From NCBI RefSeq assembly GCF_001550155.1, contig NZ_LRUF01000008.1, positions 558,001-622,000 of the forward strand: a stretch of 64,000 bases of DNA, in the 5' to 3' direction. Both the position numbers and the translations under genes were made by a program. The DNA comes from Pseudoalteromonas arabiensis. Its GTDB lineage: Bacteria > Pseudomonadota > Gammaproteobacteria > Enterobacterales > Alteromonadaceae. Numbering within the stretch: position 1 is the first letter of the stretch; each line of letters opens with the position of its first letter. Positions 1 to 9,346 of this stretch are shown here, piece by piece. Below the pieces are notes generated by a model. It was not told the origin of the DNA and did not search any database. It saw only the letters and a program-made list of their open reading frames with translations.

Positions 1-253
1 AGATCTAGCACTGCCAGATGGCAGTCAGATTGAATTATTTTCCTTTCCTGATGCGCCACAAAGACCAAGCTATCCAGAGGCTCAGGGATTACGGCATTTA
101 GCGTTTAAAGTTGCTGATATTGCTAAAGCGAAAGCATATTTAGAACAGCATGGAATTGTAGTTGAAGAAATTAGGCTGGATGAAATCACCGGGAAGCAGT
201 TTACGTTTTTTGCCGATCCCGATGATTTGCCATTAGAGCTATACCAAGTTTAA
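1..253 (+). CDS. VOC (glyoxalase/dioxygenase) family protein, 3' end only
   Basis: The first 253 bases read as an open frame ending in TAA, and the start lies outside the window. The visible part resembles the C-terminal half of the YaeR-like VOC proteins of enterobacteria: IELFSFPDAP, then GLRHLAFKV, TGKQFTFFADPD and LPLELYQV. The His in GLRHLAF and the Glu in LELYQ match the usual metal-ligand positions of the fold. The substrate of this subfamily is not known. It ends 2 bases before the convergent aminopeptidase gene. Family assignment is good; a specific activity cannot be claimed. Confidence 0.85.
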   Translation, partial: DLALPDGSQIELFSFPDAPQRPSYPEAQGLRHLAFKVADIAKAKAYLEQHGIVVEEIRLDEITGKQFTFFADPDDLPLELYQV

Positions 254-255
254 TT

Positions 256-1617
256 TTATTGGAAGCGCTCTTGTAGGTAATTAAACACCGCTCGAATACC
301 CAAAGCTTCACCACCAACAGGACGCCCAGGTAATGCACGTAAGTTCCATGCCATTACATCAAAGTGAACCCAAGACGTGCTCGGTTCAATAAACTCTTTC
401 AAATAAAGCGCTGCGGTAATTGCACCGCCGAATGGAGTTGACGCACAGTTGGCAATATCTGCCACATCACTTTTTAATAATGCTTTGTATTGGTCAAACA
501 GCGGAAGTTGCCAAACTGGGTCATGACAACTTTCACCGGCATCTAATAATTTATTGGCAACATCACGGTTGTTCGCAAAAAAACCTGGTAACTCAGTACC
601 AAGGGCAATACGACATGCGCCAGTTAAGGTTGCGAAGTCGATAATAAGTTCTGGATTATCATTTTGCGCTTCAGCTAAAGCATCACACAATACTAAACGA
701 CCTTCAGCGTCTGTGTTGTCAATTTCAACCGTGATCCCTTTACGTGTTTTGATCACATCGCCTGGTCTAAATGCATTACGTGATACGGCATTTTCAACCG
801 CAGGTACTAAAACACGTAAACGAATAGGCAGGTTGGCAGCCATGATTAACTGTGCAAGACCAATCACGTGTGCAGCGCCACCCATGTCTTTTTTCATGTT
901 GCGCATGCCCGAACTTGGTTTTAAATCTAAACCACCTGAGTCAAAACAAACCCCCTTACCTACTAGCGTTATTTGAGGTGCATCTTGTGCTCCCCAACGT
1001 AAATCTAGCAAGCGAGGTTTATTTTCACTCGCACGACCAACCATATGAATTGTTGGGTAGTTCTGTTCTAAAAGCTCATCTCCAACCCACTCGCTGAAAT
1101 CACCATCATAGGTGTCTGCTAGGTCTGTCATAACCTGAGATAAATGCTGAGGCATCATATCTGCAGCTGGTGTGTTTACTAGATCACGAACAAGGTTAAT
1201 TGCATTTGCTTGTTGTGTTAAACGCTCAACAAGGCTTTTATTTTCAATTGCTAATTGCGCGCGTGGTGAAGGCTTCTCTTTGTATTCGCTAAATTCATAG
1301 CCGCCTAGCATAAAACCAAGCGCAACCTGTTCTATAAACTTTTCTTCACCTTGTATTTGGTAACAACCAGCAGGCAGTTTTGTCGATAGCTCACCGGCTA
1401 ACCAAAAATCTTGAAGATCTGCCACTAAACAATAAACGTGAGTAAGCTCACCGGATTCACTGTCGGCAACCAAAGCCAAGCCTTTATTCTTAAAATCGCA
1501 ATTAGCTAGCCAATTTTGTAGTGCCTTTGATTGTGATTTAAGCCAATCTGAAAGTTGCGCTTTTTCAACGAAAGACAAAGGAATACCCGATGAAGAATGA
1601 CGAATTAATGAACTCAT
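256..1617 (-). CDS. M17 leucyl aminopeptidase family protein
   Basis: A 453-residue cytosolic dizinc aminopeptidase that removes N-terminal residues from peptides. The C-terminal catalytic domain has every M17 landmark: VGKGVCFDSGGLDLKP (Lys221, Asp226, Lys233), KKDMGGAA (Asp244) and the signature NTDAEGRL (Asp303, Glu305, Arg307). These correspond to the metal ligands and catalytic Lys/Arg of PepA. It is shorter than PepA (about 500 residues), mainly in the N-terminal domain, so it is better called a PepA/PepB-like paralogue than PepA itself. The gene stands alone and is convergent with the VOC gene, with almost no gap. Confidence 0.93.
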   Translation of the reverse strand: MSSLIRHSSSGIPLSFVEKAQLSDWLKSQSKALQNWLANCDFKNKGLALVADSESGELTHVYCLVADLQDFWLAGELSTKLPAGCYQIQGEEKFIEQVALGFMLGGYEFSEYKEKPSPRAQLAIENKSLVERLTQQANAINLVRDLVNTPAADMMPQHLSQVMTDLADTYDGDFSEWVGDELLEQNYPTIHMVGRASENKPRLLDLRWGAQDAPQITLVGKGVCFDSGGLDLKPSSGMRNMKKDMGGAAHVIGLAQLIMAANLPIRLRVLVPAVENAVSRNAFRPGDVIKTRKGITVEIDNTDAEGRLVLCDALAEAQNDNPELIIDFATLTGACRIALGTELPGFFANNRDVANKLLDAGESCHDPVWQLPLFDQYKALLKSDVADIANCASTPFGGAITAALYLKEFIEPSTSWVHFDVMAWNLRALPGRPVGGEALGIRAVFNYLQERFQ

Positions 1618-1716
1618 TAAACGACTCTAAATGAAGAAAAGATAATTAAGCATACCAATAACAAGCAACAAAAGGTATAGCATTCAAGCTATTTAGCTAA
1701 ATCAAAGAAATAAAAA

Positions 1717-2127
1717 TTATTTTTGATTTTTCTCTTCCGCCTCTTCTTTGGCCACTTGCTGATCGATCTCTTTAATTGACTTGTTGATATTGAAAGAGCT
1801 AGGTAAAACATCTACACCAACCCAATGGCCTAACTTCACAACTAAGGGAATTGTTATTGGTGCAAAGGGTAAAACAGCAAAGACACCAAGACCTAAGCCC
1901 TTTAAAATATCTAAGAACTGTTCATTAGCGGTATGTAATTCTTCTTTGCTAGCATTACCTTGAGTGTAACGCTTGTAGATATGCAACATTTCTTTGGTTT
2001 CTTGCTTTTCTTGTGCAAGTGCAATCTTTAATGCCACCATAGCGCGCTTGAAACGTAATTGCTGACGTCTTTTTGTTATTTTAGCTACCCTAAATGGGGC
2101 TCTATGAATGACTTTATATAATCGCAT
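1717..2127 (-). CDS. LETM1-like small protein
   Basis: A small basic protein with a central hydrophobic, proline-containing stretch (GLGVFAVLPFAPITIPLVVK) followed by VGVDVLPSSF. This resembles the PF-x-(E/A)-x-x-x-P-x-x-x-K...LPS(S/T)F signature of the mitochondrial inner-membrane protein LETM1. The N-terminal part is Arg/Lys rich and helical, and the C-terminus is charged (KEEAEEKNQK). The start is placed at the Met of MRLYKV; an upstream ATG at 2166 would add 13 residues with no clear ribosome site. The role in bacteria is unknown, and the ion-exchange activity of LETM1 should not be transferred. It is monocistronic. Confidence 0.7.
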   Translation of the reverse strand: MRLYKVIHRAPFRVAKITKRRQQLRFKRAMVALKIALAQEKQETKEMLHIYKRYTQGNASKEELHTANEQFLDILKGLGLGVFAVLPFAPITIPLVVKLGHWVGVDVLPSSFNINKSIKEIDQQVAKEEAEEKNQK

Positions 2128-2229
2128 GTTGCTATTCTCACACAGCAAGGGGACTTCACAAAGCATAATTTACTTATATTAACTTTTACATTACCCTGCA
2201 CACTCTTTTATTACTATTTTAAATTTCAC

Positions 2230-2385
2230 ATGCACGAAACTAACCAGCACAGCAATCATAAACCACAAAAACCGGCGCCTGATGAGTGCTGTGGTGGAGG
2301 AAGTTGCTGTCCTTGTGTTTGGGATGAGTACCGCGAAAAATTAAAGCAATGGCAATTAAGTAATAAAACACAACAAAAGAAATAA
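2230..2385 (+). CDS. Oxidoreductase-like domain small protein (51 aa)
   Basis: A 51-residue protein. It has a polar, His-rich N-terminus, then PAPDECCGGGSCCPCVWDEY and a helix ending KLKQW. This is the Pro...CCG-x-G-C-x-x-CVW-x-x-Y signature of the short oxidoreductase-like (N-terminal) domain found alone in many proteobacteria. The five clustered cysteines suggest metal or Fe-S binding, though that is inference. It lies between the divergent LETM1-like gene and the TonB receptor. Confidence 0.8.
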   Translation: MHETNQHSNHKPQKPAPDECCGGGSCCPCVWDEYREKLKQWQLSNKTQQKK

Positions 2386-2677
2386 ACTGTTACCCCTTCC
2401 TTTTAGCTCAAAAATTATACAAACACTCAATTATTAAATTTTTTTTCTAACTAACAGATAAATTTTGACTATTTTTAATCAATTTAAGAATAATTTATCT
2501 TCTTAAATTTCATGCACATAATAAAAATAATCACAACAAAACTTCCCTTCCTGCGCCAAAAACAACACACCATTAACAATTTGCAAAATAAATTTACAGT
2601 CGGTATAAGTTGTTTACACCAAGTTTAAATACCTATTTGGTGGCATAATCATAACTATTCTAACTGGGGAAGTCAGA
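2386..2677. other. AT-rich intergenic region upstream of the TonB receptor
   Basis: About 290 bases of very AT-rich sequence with no plausible gene. It must carry the promoter for the receptor at 2678. No convincing Fur box was seen, unlike the other iron-related promoters in this window. Confidence 0.6.
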
Positions 2678-5263
2678 ATGAAATTAAAAAATAGTGCATT
2701 ACATCACGCAATTAAGTTTGCGTTAGCTACCACAACGGCTGGCCTATTTGTATCAGGTTCAGTTGTTGCCGCAGAGCAAACTGCTGAAGAAACAAAAGTT
2801 AATAAAAATGTTGAAAAAATTGCTGTTGTAGGAACACGTTCAGCACCACGCTCAATTGGTGATTCACCGGTACCTATTGATATTATTGGTGGTGAAGAAT
2901 TAACGAAAGCAGGCAACACAGACATGCTTGAGTTATTAAAGGGCTCAGTTCCATCTTTTAACGTGCATCAAAATCCAATCAGTGACGCAGCGTCACTTGT
3001 TCGCCCTGCCAACTTACGTGGTTTGCCATCTGACAGTACATTAGTATTAGTTAACGGCAAACGTCGCCACCGTGCTTCTGTTATTGCATTTTTAGGCGGT
3101 GGTATTAACGATGGTGCTCAAGGTGCTGATATTTCGGTAATTCCTAGTATTGCCCTAAAGCAAGTTGAAGTACTTCGTGATGGTGCTGCTGCACAGTATG
3201 GTTCTGATGCTATCGCGGGTGTAATGAACTTTGTATTAAAAGATGCCTCTGAAGGCGGCTCTTTTGAGATCCGTAAAGGTGAATACTATGAAGGCGACGG
3301 CGATACCACGCAAATCTCTGGTAACGTAGGTCTTCCTTTCACAGATGATGGCTTTGCAAATTTAAGCTTCCAATACAAAACGGCTGACGCAACAAGTCGC
3401 TCAGTTCAACGTCCAGATGCAGCTGCACTTGCTGATGCAGGTGTGCCTGATGTCTCTCCGCTTGCGCAAGTTTGGGGTGCACCAGAGGTCGATGACGATA
3501 TTTCAATTTTCGGTAATATCGGTCTCGATTTAAGTAGTACGTCACAGTTTTACATGTTTGGTAACTACTCTGAGCGTGATGTGCGTGGCGGTTTCTACTA
3601 TCGTAATCCACATACTCGCCCTGGTGTGTACTCAAATGACGGCGGTGAAACGCTACTTGTTGGTGATTTAACTGGCGACATGAGCGGCAACTGTCCTACT
3701 GACATCATGATTGATGATAACGTATTAGATAACCCAGATTACATTAACGGTGTTGCTAACAACCCTGACTGCTTTGCATTTAATGAAATTCTACCTGGCG
3801 GTTTTACCCCTAACTTTGGTGGTAACATTACAGACACTGCATTAACAATTGGTACTAAAGGTGAAGTAACTAACGGCTTTTTAGAAGGCGCATACTACGA
3901 CTTAAGTGGTTCTGTCGGTTTTAATGAATCTCGCTATTTCATTTACGATACCATCAATGCTTCGCTTGGTCCTGAAAGCCCGCGTGACTTTAGCCCAGGT
4001 AAATACACGCAGTTAGAAAAGAACTTTAACGCTGATTTATCAAAAGGTTTTGACTTTGGTTTAGCTTACGATGTAAACGTAGCCGGTGGTTTAGAATGGC
4101 ATGAAGAAACATTTACTGTTGTTTCTGGTGATGTGGCATCTTTCACTGCGGGCCCTTTAACAGAGCAAGGTTTTGGTATTGGCTCAAATGGTTTCCCAGG
4201 TTTCAAACCTTCTGATGCTGGTGAATACACACGCCGTAACTACGCAGCTTACGTCGATATTGAAGCACCATTTACTGAAGAATTTTTAATGGGCTTAGCG
4301 CTTCGTTACGAAGATTATGATACTTTTGGTTCAACCACTAACTATAAGCTAACAGCGCAGTATCACTTAACTGAAGACTTAAATATTCGTGGTTCATTAA
4401 GTACAGGTTTCCGTGCTCCAACCGTTGGTCAGGCTAACGTTAGTAACGTACAAACAAACCTAAGCAGTGGTGTATTAGTGGACTCTGCCCTATTACCACC
4501 TACTAACCCGATTGCAGTACAATTAGGTGGTACAGAGCTTGAGCCAGAAGAGTCGCAAAGCTACACATTTGGTGCAGTTTGGACTTTAGGGGACTTATTC
4601 TTAACAGTTGATTATTACAATATTCAAGTTGATGATCGTATCAGTCAATCAGACAAAATTGAGTTAAGCCAAGCGGATAAAGACACACTCGAAGCAGCAG
4701 GCGTACCTAACGTACAAAATCTTGCTCAAGTTAGTTTCTTTACCAATGACTTTGATACCACAACGCAAGGTGTTGACCTAGTGGCTAACTATGCAACTGA
4801 ATTGTTAGGTGGTAGCTCTACATTCAGCTTAGCTTATAACTGGAATGATACTGAAGTAACTAAATCAAGCCCAATCACAGGCGAATTTAAAGTAAGCCGC
4901 CTTGAAAATGATTTACCAAATCACCGCGCAACACTTAGCTGGGCGCAACAGTGGGAAGATTTTTCTGCATTTACACGTGTGAACTATTTCGGTGAATACC
5001 AAGGTGTGCACGTAGATTACGACGCAACAGCTAAAACAGCTGACGCAGCTGTAACCATTGATGCAGAAGTAACGTACTTCTTAACTGAAGAAATCAGTTT
5101 CTCTGTGGGTGCACAAAACCTGTTTGACCAAGAAGCTGAAAAACTCGATTTCTTTGATAACACAGGCATTCCAAATAGCAACTGGGGTGGTAAGTACTAC
5201 GAAACATCTCCATTTGGTATTAACGGCGGTTTCTACTACGTAAAAGCAACCTATACGTTCTAA
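2678..5263 (+). CDS. TonB-dependent outer-membrane receptor
   Basis: An 861-residue receptor with a signal peptide (cleavage near ...SGSVVAA-EQT). It has a plug domain with the classic VLVNGKRRHR and VEVLRDGAAAQYGSDAIAGV motifs, a 22-strand-type barrel, and the C-terminal aromatic signature ending KATYTF. The substrate is unknown. The plug type (NGKRRHR, AAAQYGSDAIAG) and the TPR-sulfotransferase next door are typical of the expanded nutrient receptors of Alteromonadales rather than of siderophore receptors. It is followed by a strong intrinsic terminator. Confidence 0.93.
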   Translation: MKLKNSALHHAIKFALATTTAGLFVSGSVVAAEQTAEETKVNKNVEKIAVVGTRSAPRSIGDSPVPIDIIGGEELTKAGNTDMLELLKGSVPSFNVHQNPISDAASLVRPANLRGLPSDSTLVLVNGKRRHRASVIAFLGGGINDGAQGADISVIPSIALKQVEVLRDGAAAQYGSDAIAGVMNFVLKDASEGGSFEIRKGEYYEGDGDTTQISGNVGLPFTDDGFANLSFQYKTADATSRSVQRPDAAALADAGVPDVSPLAQVWGAPEVDDDISIFGNIGLDLSSTSQFYMFGNYSERDVRGGFYYRNPHTRPGVYSNDGGETLLVGDLTGDMSGNCPTDIMIDDNVLDNPDYINGVANNPDCFAFNEILPGGFTPNFGGNITDTALTIGTKGEVTNGFLEGAYYDLSGSVGFNESRYFIYDTINASLGPESPRDFSPGKYTQLEKNFNADLSKGFDFGLAYDVNVAGGLEWHEETFTVVSGDVASFTAGPLTEQGFGIGSNGFPGFKPSDAGEYTRRNYAAYVDIEAPFTEEFLMGLALRYEDYDTFGSTTNYKLTAQYHLTEDLNIRGSLSTGFRAPTVGQANVSNVQTNLSSGVLVDSALLPPTNPIAVQLGGTELEPEESQSYTFGAVWTLGDLFLTVDYYNIQVDDRISQSDKIELSQADKDTLEAAGVPNVQNLAQVSFFTNDFDTTTQGVDLVANYATELLGGSSTFSLAYNWNDTEVTKSSPITGEFKVSRLENDLPNHRATLSWAQQWEDFSAFTRVNYFGEYQGVHVDYDATAKTADAAVTIDAEVTYFLTEEISFSVGAQNLFDQEAEKLDFFDNTGIPNSNWGGKYYETSPFGINGGFYYVKATYTF

Positions 5264-5291
5264 GCGAGCTTAGGAACTAACCATGCTAAAT

Positions 5292-5319
5292 AAAAAGGCG
5301 AAAGACATTTCGCCTTTTT
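5292..5319 (+). terminator. Intrinsic terminator after the TonB receptor
   Basis: A perfect 12-bp stem (AAAAAGGCGAAA / TTTCGCCTTTTT) with a 4-base loop and a T-rich end, 28 bases after the receptor stop codon. Confidence 0.9.
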
Positions 5320-5360
5320 CGTTTTATAGTGAATAAAAATAATAATTTCATCGTAATGTC

Positions 5361-6845
5361 ATGTTGCTAAATAAAGCCAATCAACTCCTTGCTGAAAACA
5401 AATTAAAAGAAGCTGAATTTCACTTCAAAGCTTTGTTAGATGCCAATCCTGAAAGTGGTGAAGCTCTATTTGGTTTAGGTAGAATTGCACTACGCTTAGA
5501 GCGATATGACGCCGCTGTTTACTTATTACAACGCGCTTGTGAGCGGCTTCCTTATATGCTTGAGCCTTTGCATGCACTTGCAGATGCGTTTAATGGTGTT
5601 CACTCTCCAAACGATGCTTTAACTGTACTGGAGTATGCAAAGTCCATCGCCAGTCACAATCCTGAGCCTCATTACTACCTTGCTCAACACTACTTAACTT
5701 ATGGCGAGCTAGATAAAGCGTACAGCACATTGCAACATGCTTTGACTATGGGTGACTACCCTGTAAAAGCCTATATTTTATTTGAACTTGTGCAGTTTGC
5801 TCGGTTTAATCACGAGCAAAACTACATACAAGAACTGCATCAGTTTCTCACACTCACAAATAACTTACGCTTAAAAATGGTTTGTTATTATGCGCTGGGT
5901 AAAAGCTACGATATTTTAGACGACACAGACCAAGCATTTAATTACTTTACACTTGCCAACAAACTACAGTTTAAGTTAACAACATTTAAAACAGCAGAGC
6001 TTACGCCGTTTTACCAAGATATTATTCAACATAATAGCCAGGCTTTAATCAATTCTCGCGATCGCTTTTTTAGTGGCACCATTACGCCAGTGTTTATTAT
6101 TGGCATGCCCAGAAGTGGCTCAACATTGGTTGAGCAAATGCTAATAAGCCATGATAGTTTTTCAAGCTTAGGCGAAGATGCAAGCATTAGTAATGAAGTA
6201 GTCTCGTATATTGAACAACAAACGCAAACCCCTTACCCTGCTTGCTTGGCAAAGCTTGATCAAGGGCTGATCAATCATGCCCGTAACATCTACATTGAAC
6301 GAATAAAACAAGCGCCCCAAGTGCGCCCATTTATGATCAACAAACTACCCGCTAATTATCAATCTCTTGGCTTAATATATTTGTTATTTCCAAATGCCAA
6401 GTTTATTAATATGCAGCGCGACTACAATGCGATTGCATGGTCAGTCTTTAGTAATTATTTTGCTGAAAACGAACCCTACTTTTGCTCTCTCACTGAGTTC
6501 AAACAGTACTTTGATTTATACACTGAGCTTATGGCACATTGGCAGCACACTATGCCAGAGGCAATTTTTGACCTTAACTATGAACAACTTGTCACAGAGC
6601 CAAAACAAACATTACAATCTTTAAGCGAATTTTTGGCTATTAAATACAGTGATCACTTTTTAGATTTCTATAAATCAAATAAACCTGTGGCTACACTCAG
6701 TAAAGCGGCTGTCAGGCAACCGCTTTCAACAAAAGCAACAGAAAAATACAAACGCTACGAAGTGGCAATGCAAAAGCTTATGAGTGGGCCTCAAACCAAT
6801 TCAGAAGATCAGCAAACTGGTCCTGACGAGCCTGTGGATGAGTAA
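5361..6845 (+). CDS. TPR repeat-containing sulfotransferase family protein
   Basis: A 494-residue protein. Residues 1 to about 225 form TPR-like helical repeats. From about 235 there is a sulfotransferase domain whose PAPS 5'-phosphosulfate-binding loop reads GMPRSGSTLVE (248-258). The acceptor is unknown; the TPRs suggest a protein or peptide target. Genes of this kind often follow TonB receptors in Alteromonadales. The last 68 bases overlap the convergent hydrolase gene, so the C-terminal acidic tail (QTNSEDQQTGPDEPVDE) is encoded on the strand opposite another reading frame. Confidence 0.87.
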   Translation: MLLNKANQLLAENKLKEAEFHFKALLDANPESGEALFGLGRIALRLERYDAAVYLLQRACERLPYMLEPLHALADAFNGVHSPNDALTVLEYAKSIASHNPEPHYYLAQHYLTYGELDKAYSTLQHALTMGDYPVKAYILFELVQFARFNHEQNYIQELHQFLTLTNNLRLKMVCYYALGKSYDILDDTDQAFNYFTLANKLQFKLTTFKTAELTPFYQDIIQHNSQALINSRDRFFSGTITPVFIIGMPRSGSTLVEQMLISHDSFSSLGEDASISNEVVSYIEQQTQTPYPACLAKLDQGLINHARNIYIERIKQAPQVRPFMINKLPANYQSLGLIYLLFPNAKFINMQRDYNAIAWSVFSNYFAENEPYFCSLTEFKQYFDLYTELMAHWQHTMPEAIFDLNYEQLVTEPKQTLQSLSEFLAIKYSDHFLDFYKSNKPVATLSKAAVRQPLSTKATEKYKRYEVAMQKLMSGPQTNSEDQQTGPDEPVDE

Positions 6846-7680
6846 GCATGTTAATATGGTCATAATCAACTTTATGACCGTATTTGCGCCCATAAATAGT
6901 CATAGTTTGTTTACCTATGCCTGACTCAGCCATAAACTTTTCGATATCAATGGGCTGGCACAGTGCTTTGTCTTTAATCCCCGCAACATGCATGATCGGT
7001 GGTAACGCTTTATCGGCTAATGCTTTGGCGTAATCAAAACCATCGTCAGTATCGACCCAAGGTTTGCGCTTAGCCCATTGCATACTTTGGTAATGGGATT
7101 TACGGGTTTCATCATCACTACCCCACTTAAGTTTTTTAGCAGGAACAAAGCCATGCTTGCGGGCGACTAATGGCGCCAGCCCATACCAAATTAAATTACC
7201 TTGAATATACTTGCTCGGATGGTGGTTATACAAAGACCGCTTAGAGCCAAAATAAGCACACGCTTTTACATCTTCAATCAGCTCAGGAAAACGCGCAAAT
7301 ACACTGTTCATTAACACCCCGCCCCAAGAGTGTGCCACCCAATAACGAGCAGGCTCACCTTCAAGCTGTTTAATCTTTTCTAAAAATGCGGGAATATCTT
7401 CTAAAATAGCCTCAGTTTGGCCATACTTTGCGTGCTTTGAAATCGCAGGCTTACTCTCTCCACGACCACGTAAATCAGCCACATAGCAAGTATAACCCTG
7501 TTCAGCTAAAAAAGGGGCCAAGCCTTTATTACTGTGGGTGTAAAAGATTTTGCCATTTTCAACAGCACCATGCATAAAAAACACTGCAGGTCCTTTGGCA
7601 TCCGTTTTACAGATACGGCGTAAGTGTAATGTTTGGCTTTCGGCGAGCTTTATAAATACTGATTCTTGTTTAATCGTCAC
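6778..7680 (-). CDS. Alpha/beta hydrolase
   Basis: A 300-residue cytosolic alpha/beta hydrolase. FFMHGAVENG forms the oxyanion strand, the nucleophile elbow is AHSWGG (Ser118), and His275 in YDHINML is the probable catalytic His. The acid is probably the Asp in AGIKDKAL. The fold is clear but the substrate is not; lipase or esterase activity is a generic guess. Its 3' end overlaps the convergent sulfotransferase gene by 68 bases. Confidence 0.88.
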   Translation of the reverse strand: MTIKQESVFIKLAESQTLHLRRICKTDAKGPAVFFMHGAVENGKIFYTHSNKGLAPFLAEQGYTCYVADLRGRGESKPAISKHAKYGQTEAILEDIPAFLEKIKQLEGEPARYWVAHSWGGVLMNSVFARFPELIEDVKACAYFGSKRSLYNHHPSKYIQGNLIWYGLAPLVARKHGFVPAKKLKWGSDDETRKSHYQSMQWAKRKPWVDTDDGFDYAKALADKALPPIMHVAGIKDKALCQPIDIEKFMAESGIGKQTMTIYGRKYGHKVDYDHINMLTHPQARQDQFADLLNWFEAHS

Positions 7681-7944
7681 GTTTGACCTTTTTATTCTTA
7701 TAGACTCATCGTACCAGTATTAAGTTACGCCAGTCTATTGGGCAAAGCAAGCATTATGAAATGATAGTCAAGGAACCGCTATGACGTATAAAAGGGCTAA
7801 AGTAAGCATTTTTGTTAACACTAACAGCGCTTATCTAAAGCACCAATATCAAGCCTAAGTTAATGTGCCGCCATCATTAAACGTGAAGTAATCCAAATGG
7901 CAAACCGAGAATAACGTTTATAAAATACTCGTTAAAATTTTAAT

Positions 7945-8327
7945 TTATAAGATAATTTCATCCTTCGGATGATGGATTCCATCGTATATTTTAACTGGCT
8001 CTAAATCATAGGGGTTAACACCCTCAATACACGCAACATTGATTGCAAATTGATGAGGGTTAGAACGCCTTTGATGATGAGTATATATTCCACATGCTTT
8101 ACAAAAATAGTGTTTTGCTGCCATGGTGTTAAATTGATAGAGGGTTAAGTTATCCTCGCCTTTAATAATTTTTAGGTTTTCAAGCAAAACAGAAGCAGCA
8201 ATTGCTCCACGCTTACGACACATAGAACATGAACAACGACGCGGGTCTTCTAAGCCATGTGGCATAATCAGCTCTAACTCTACGGTGCCACAATGACATT
8301 TAGCATTATGTACTTTTTTATTTCCAT
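7945..8327 (-). CDS. GFA/CENP-V family protein with a 5' frameshift at a slippery A6G tract
   Basis: The main frame (from 8265 down) is a GFA-family zinc protein with CSMC and CKAC pairs. The missing N-terminus (AKCHCGTVELEL) is encoded just upstream in the same frame but has no start codon. A good start (GGGAGG, then ATG at 8327) lies one frame away: the zero frame reads MEIKKY and soon stops. It contains A AAA AAG (8319-8313), a consensus -1 slippery heptamer, and a -1 slip there gives MEIKKVHNAKCHCG, the expected family N-terminus. This could be a decayed gene, a homopolymer read error or programmed frameshifting. Family activity (glutathione adduct chemistry) is uncertain in general. Confidence 0.75.
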
Positions 8328-8530
8328 ATTGTTACCTCCCATCTGACACTAAAATTTAGAGTTGGGAATTTGATTTGATGTGCTTTATTTCCCCCTTATT
8401 CGCATATTTTAAGTATGGTAAAAATAATCTGTACGGCACTCGTCACCTATCCCGTTTACCAATAAAATTCTTTTCAATTCATATTATGCTTTCCTGAGTT
8501 TATTTTTGGTAAGAAGCTTTTGTTTTGTAT

Positions 8531-9082
8531 CTACTTTTTAGGACGTAACATGCGTATAAAGGTGTTATCTGCCAAAATATAATGGTGAAACAATGCAGCC
8601 GCGGCATGAAAGCCGATTAAGTAATAACCTAACTCGCCGACTGTTTCATGTATTTCTTTTATAGACTTACCCAACTCCTTGTTTTCACTTGCTAATGCAG
8701 GAAGCTCTATACCGAAAAATGGCACTGGTTTTCCTGCCATACTCAATATTAACCAGCCTGCTATTGGCATCGCCAACATAAACACATAAAGCGCAATGTG
8801 TACTAATTTAGCTAAAGCATCTTGCCATTTAGCAGGCGTAGGCTGTATTGCGGGTATCGGACCTGCCAATACACGCATAACTATCCTCACAACGACTAAA
8901 GCTAAAACTGATAAGCCCAACATAAAGTGCCACATTTTAAAAGCATTACGAGTTTCAGTACCTTTATCAAATAATTCACGTAGCTCAATACTAGCGAAAA
9001 CAGTAACAATTAAAATAAACATAAGCCAGTGTAAGGCAATTGAAATAGTGCTGTAATGAGTTGTTGTATTTTTAAAATTCAT
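8531..9082 (-). CDS. Cytochrome b561 family protein
   Basis: About 183 residues, four transmembrane helices, a di-heme inner-membrane cytochrome b of the YceJ/CybB type. It has TTHYSTISIALHWLMF (heme-ligand His), MWHFMLGLSV, a helix with VHIALYVFMLAMP, and a last helix with GFHAAAALFHHYI carrying further His ligands. It probably passes electrons between quinol and a periplasmic acceptor. The start at MNFKNT (9082) is chosen for its GAGG ribosome site and typical family length; the frame stays open upstream to 9166. Confidence 0.9.
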   Translation of the reverse strand: MNFKNTTTHYSTISIALHWLMFILIVTVFASIELRELFDKGTETRNAFKMWHFMLGLSVLALVVVRIVMRVLAGPIPAIQPTPAKWQDALAKLVHIALYVFMLAMPIAGWLILSMAGKPVPFFGIELPALASENKELGKSIKEIHETVGELGYYLIGFHAAAALFHHYILADNTFIRMLRPKK

Positions 9083-9303
9083 AAAGCCTCGTTTGTACAG
9101 AAACGCATTCACAGTAGTACCTAGTTTATATGCGTTTGAAATTCGTGGATTTAGTGTAGCGTTCAATCATTGTTACTTTAATGATCAGAAACATAAACAA
9201 GTTATAAATTATCTTGTTTATTTTTTAGCTACTGTCTCACTGTACTTTGCTAACCTTAAAATAAACTTATGTATTTTTTAAAAAATAAATAACAGAAATG
9301 AAA

Positions 9304-9326
9304 AACGGCAAGCTGAACTTACCGTT
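9304..9326 (-). terminator. Intrinsic terminator of the GNAT gene
   Basis: A 9-bp stem (AACGGTAAG / CTTGCCGTT on the minus strand) with a 5-base loop, followed by TTT, 20 bases beyond the stop of the gene starting at 9784. Confidence 0.75.
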
Positions 9327-9346
9327 AAATTTATTGTAGTTAAAAT

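Noticed and set aside
2386..2677. Possible Fur box before the first TonB receptor
   Set aside because: AT-rich, but no window matched the consensus well.
7781..7858. 25-residue frame with a ribosome-like AAGGA upstream
   Set aside because: Too short, no recognisable motif, in the promoter region of the hydrolase; not enough to call a gene.
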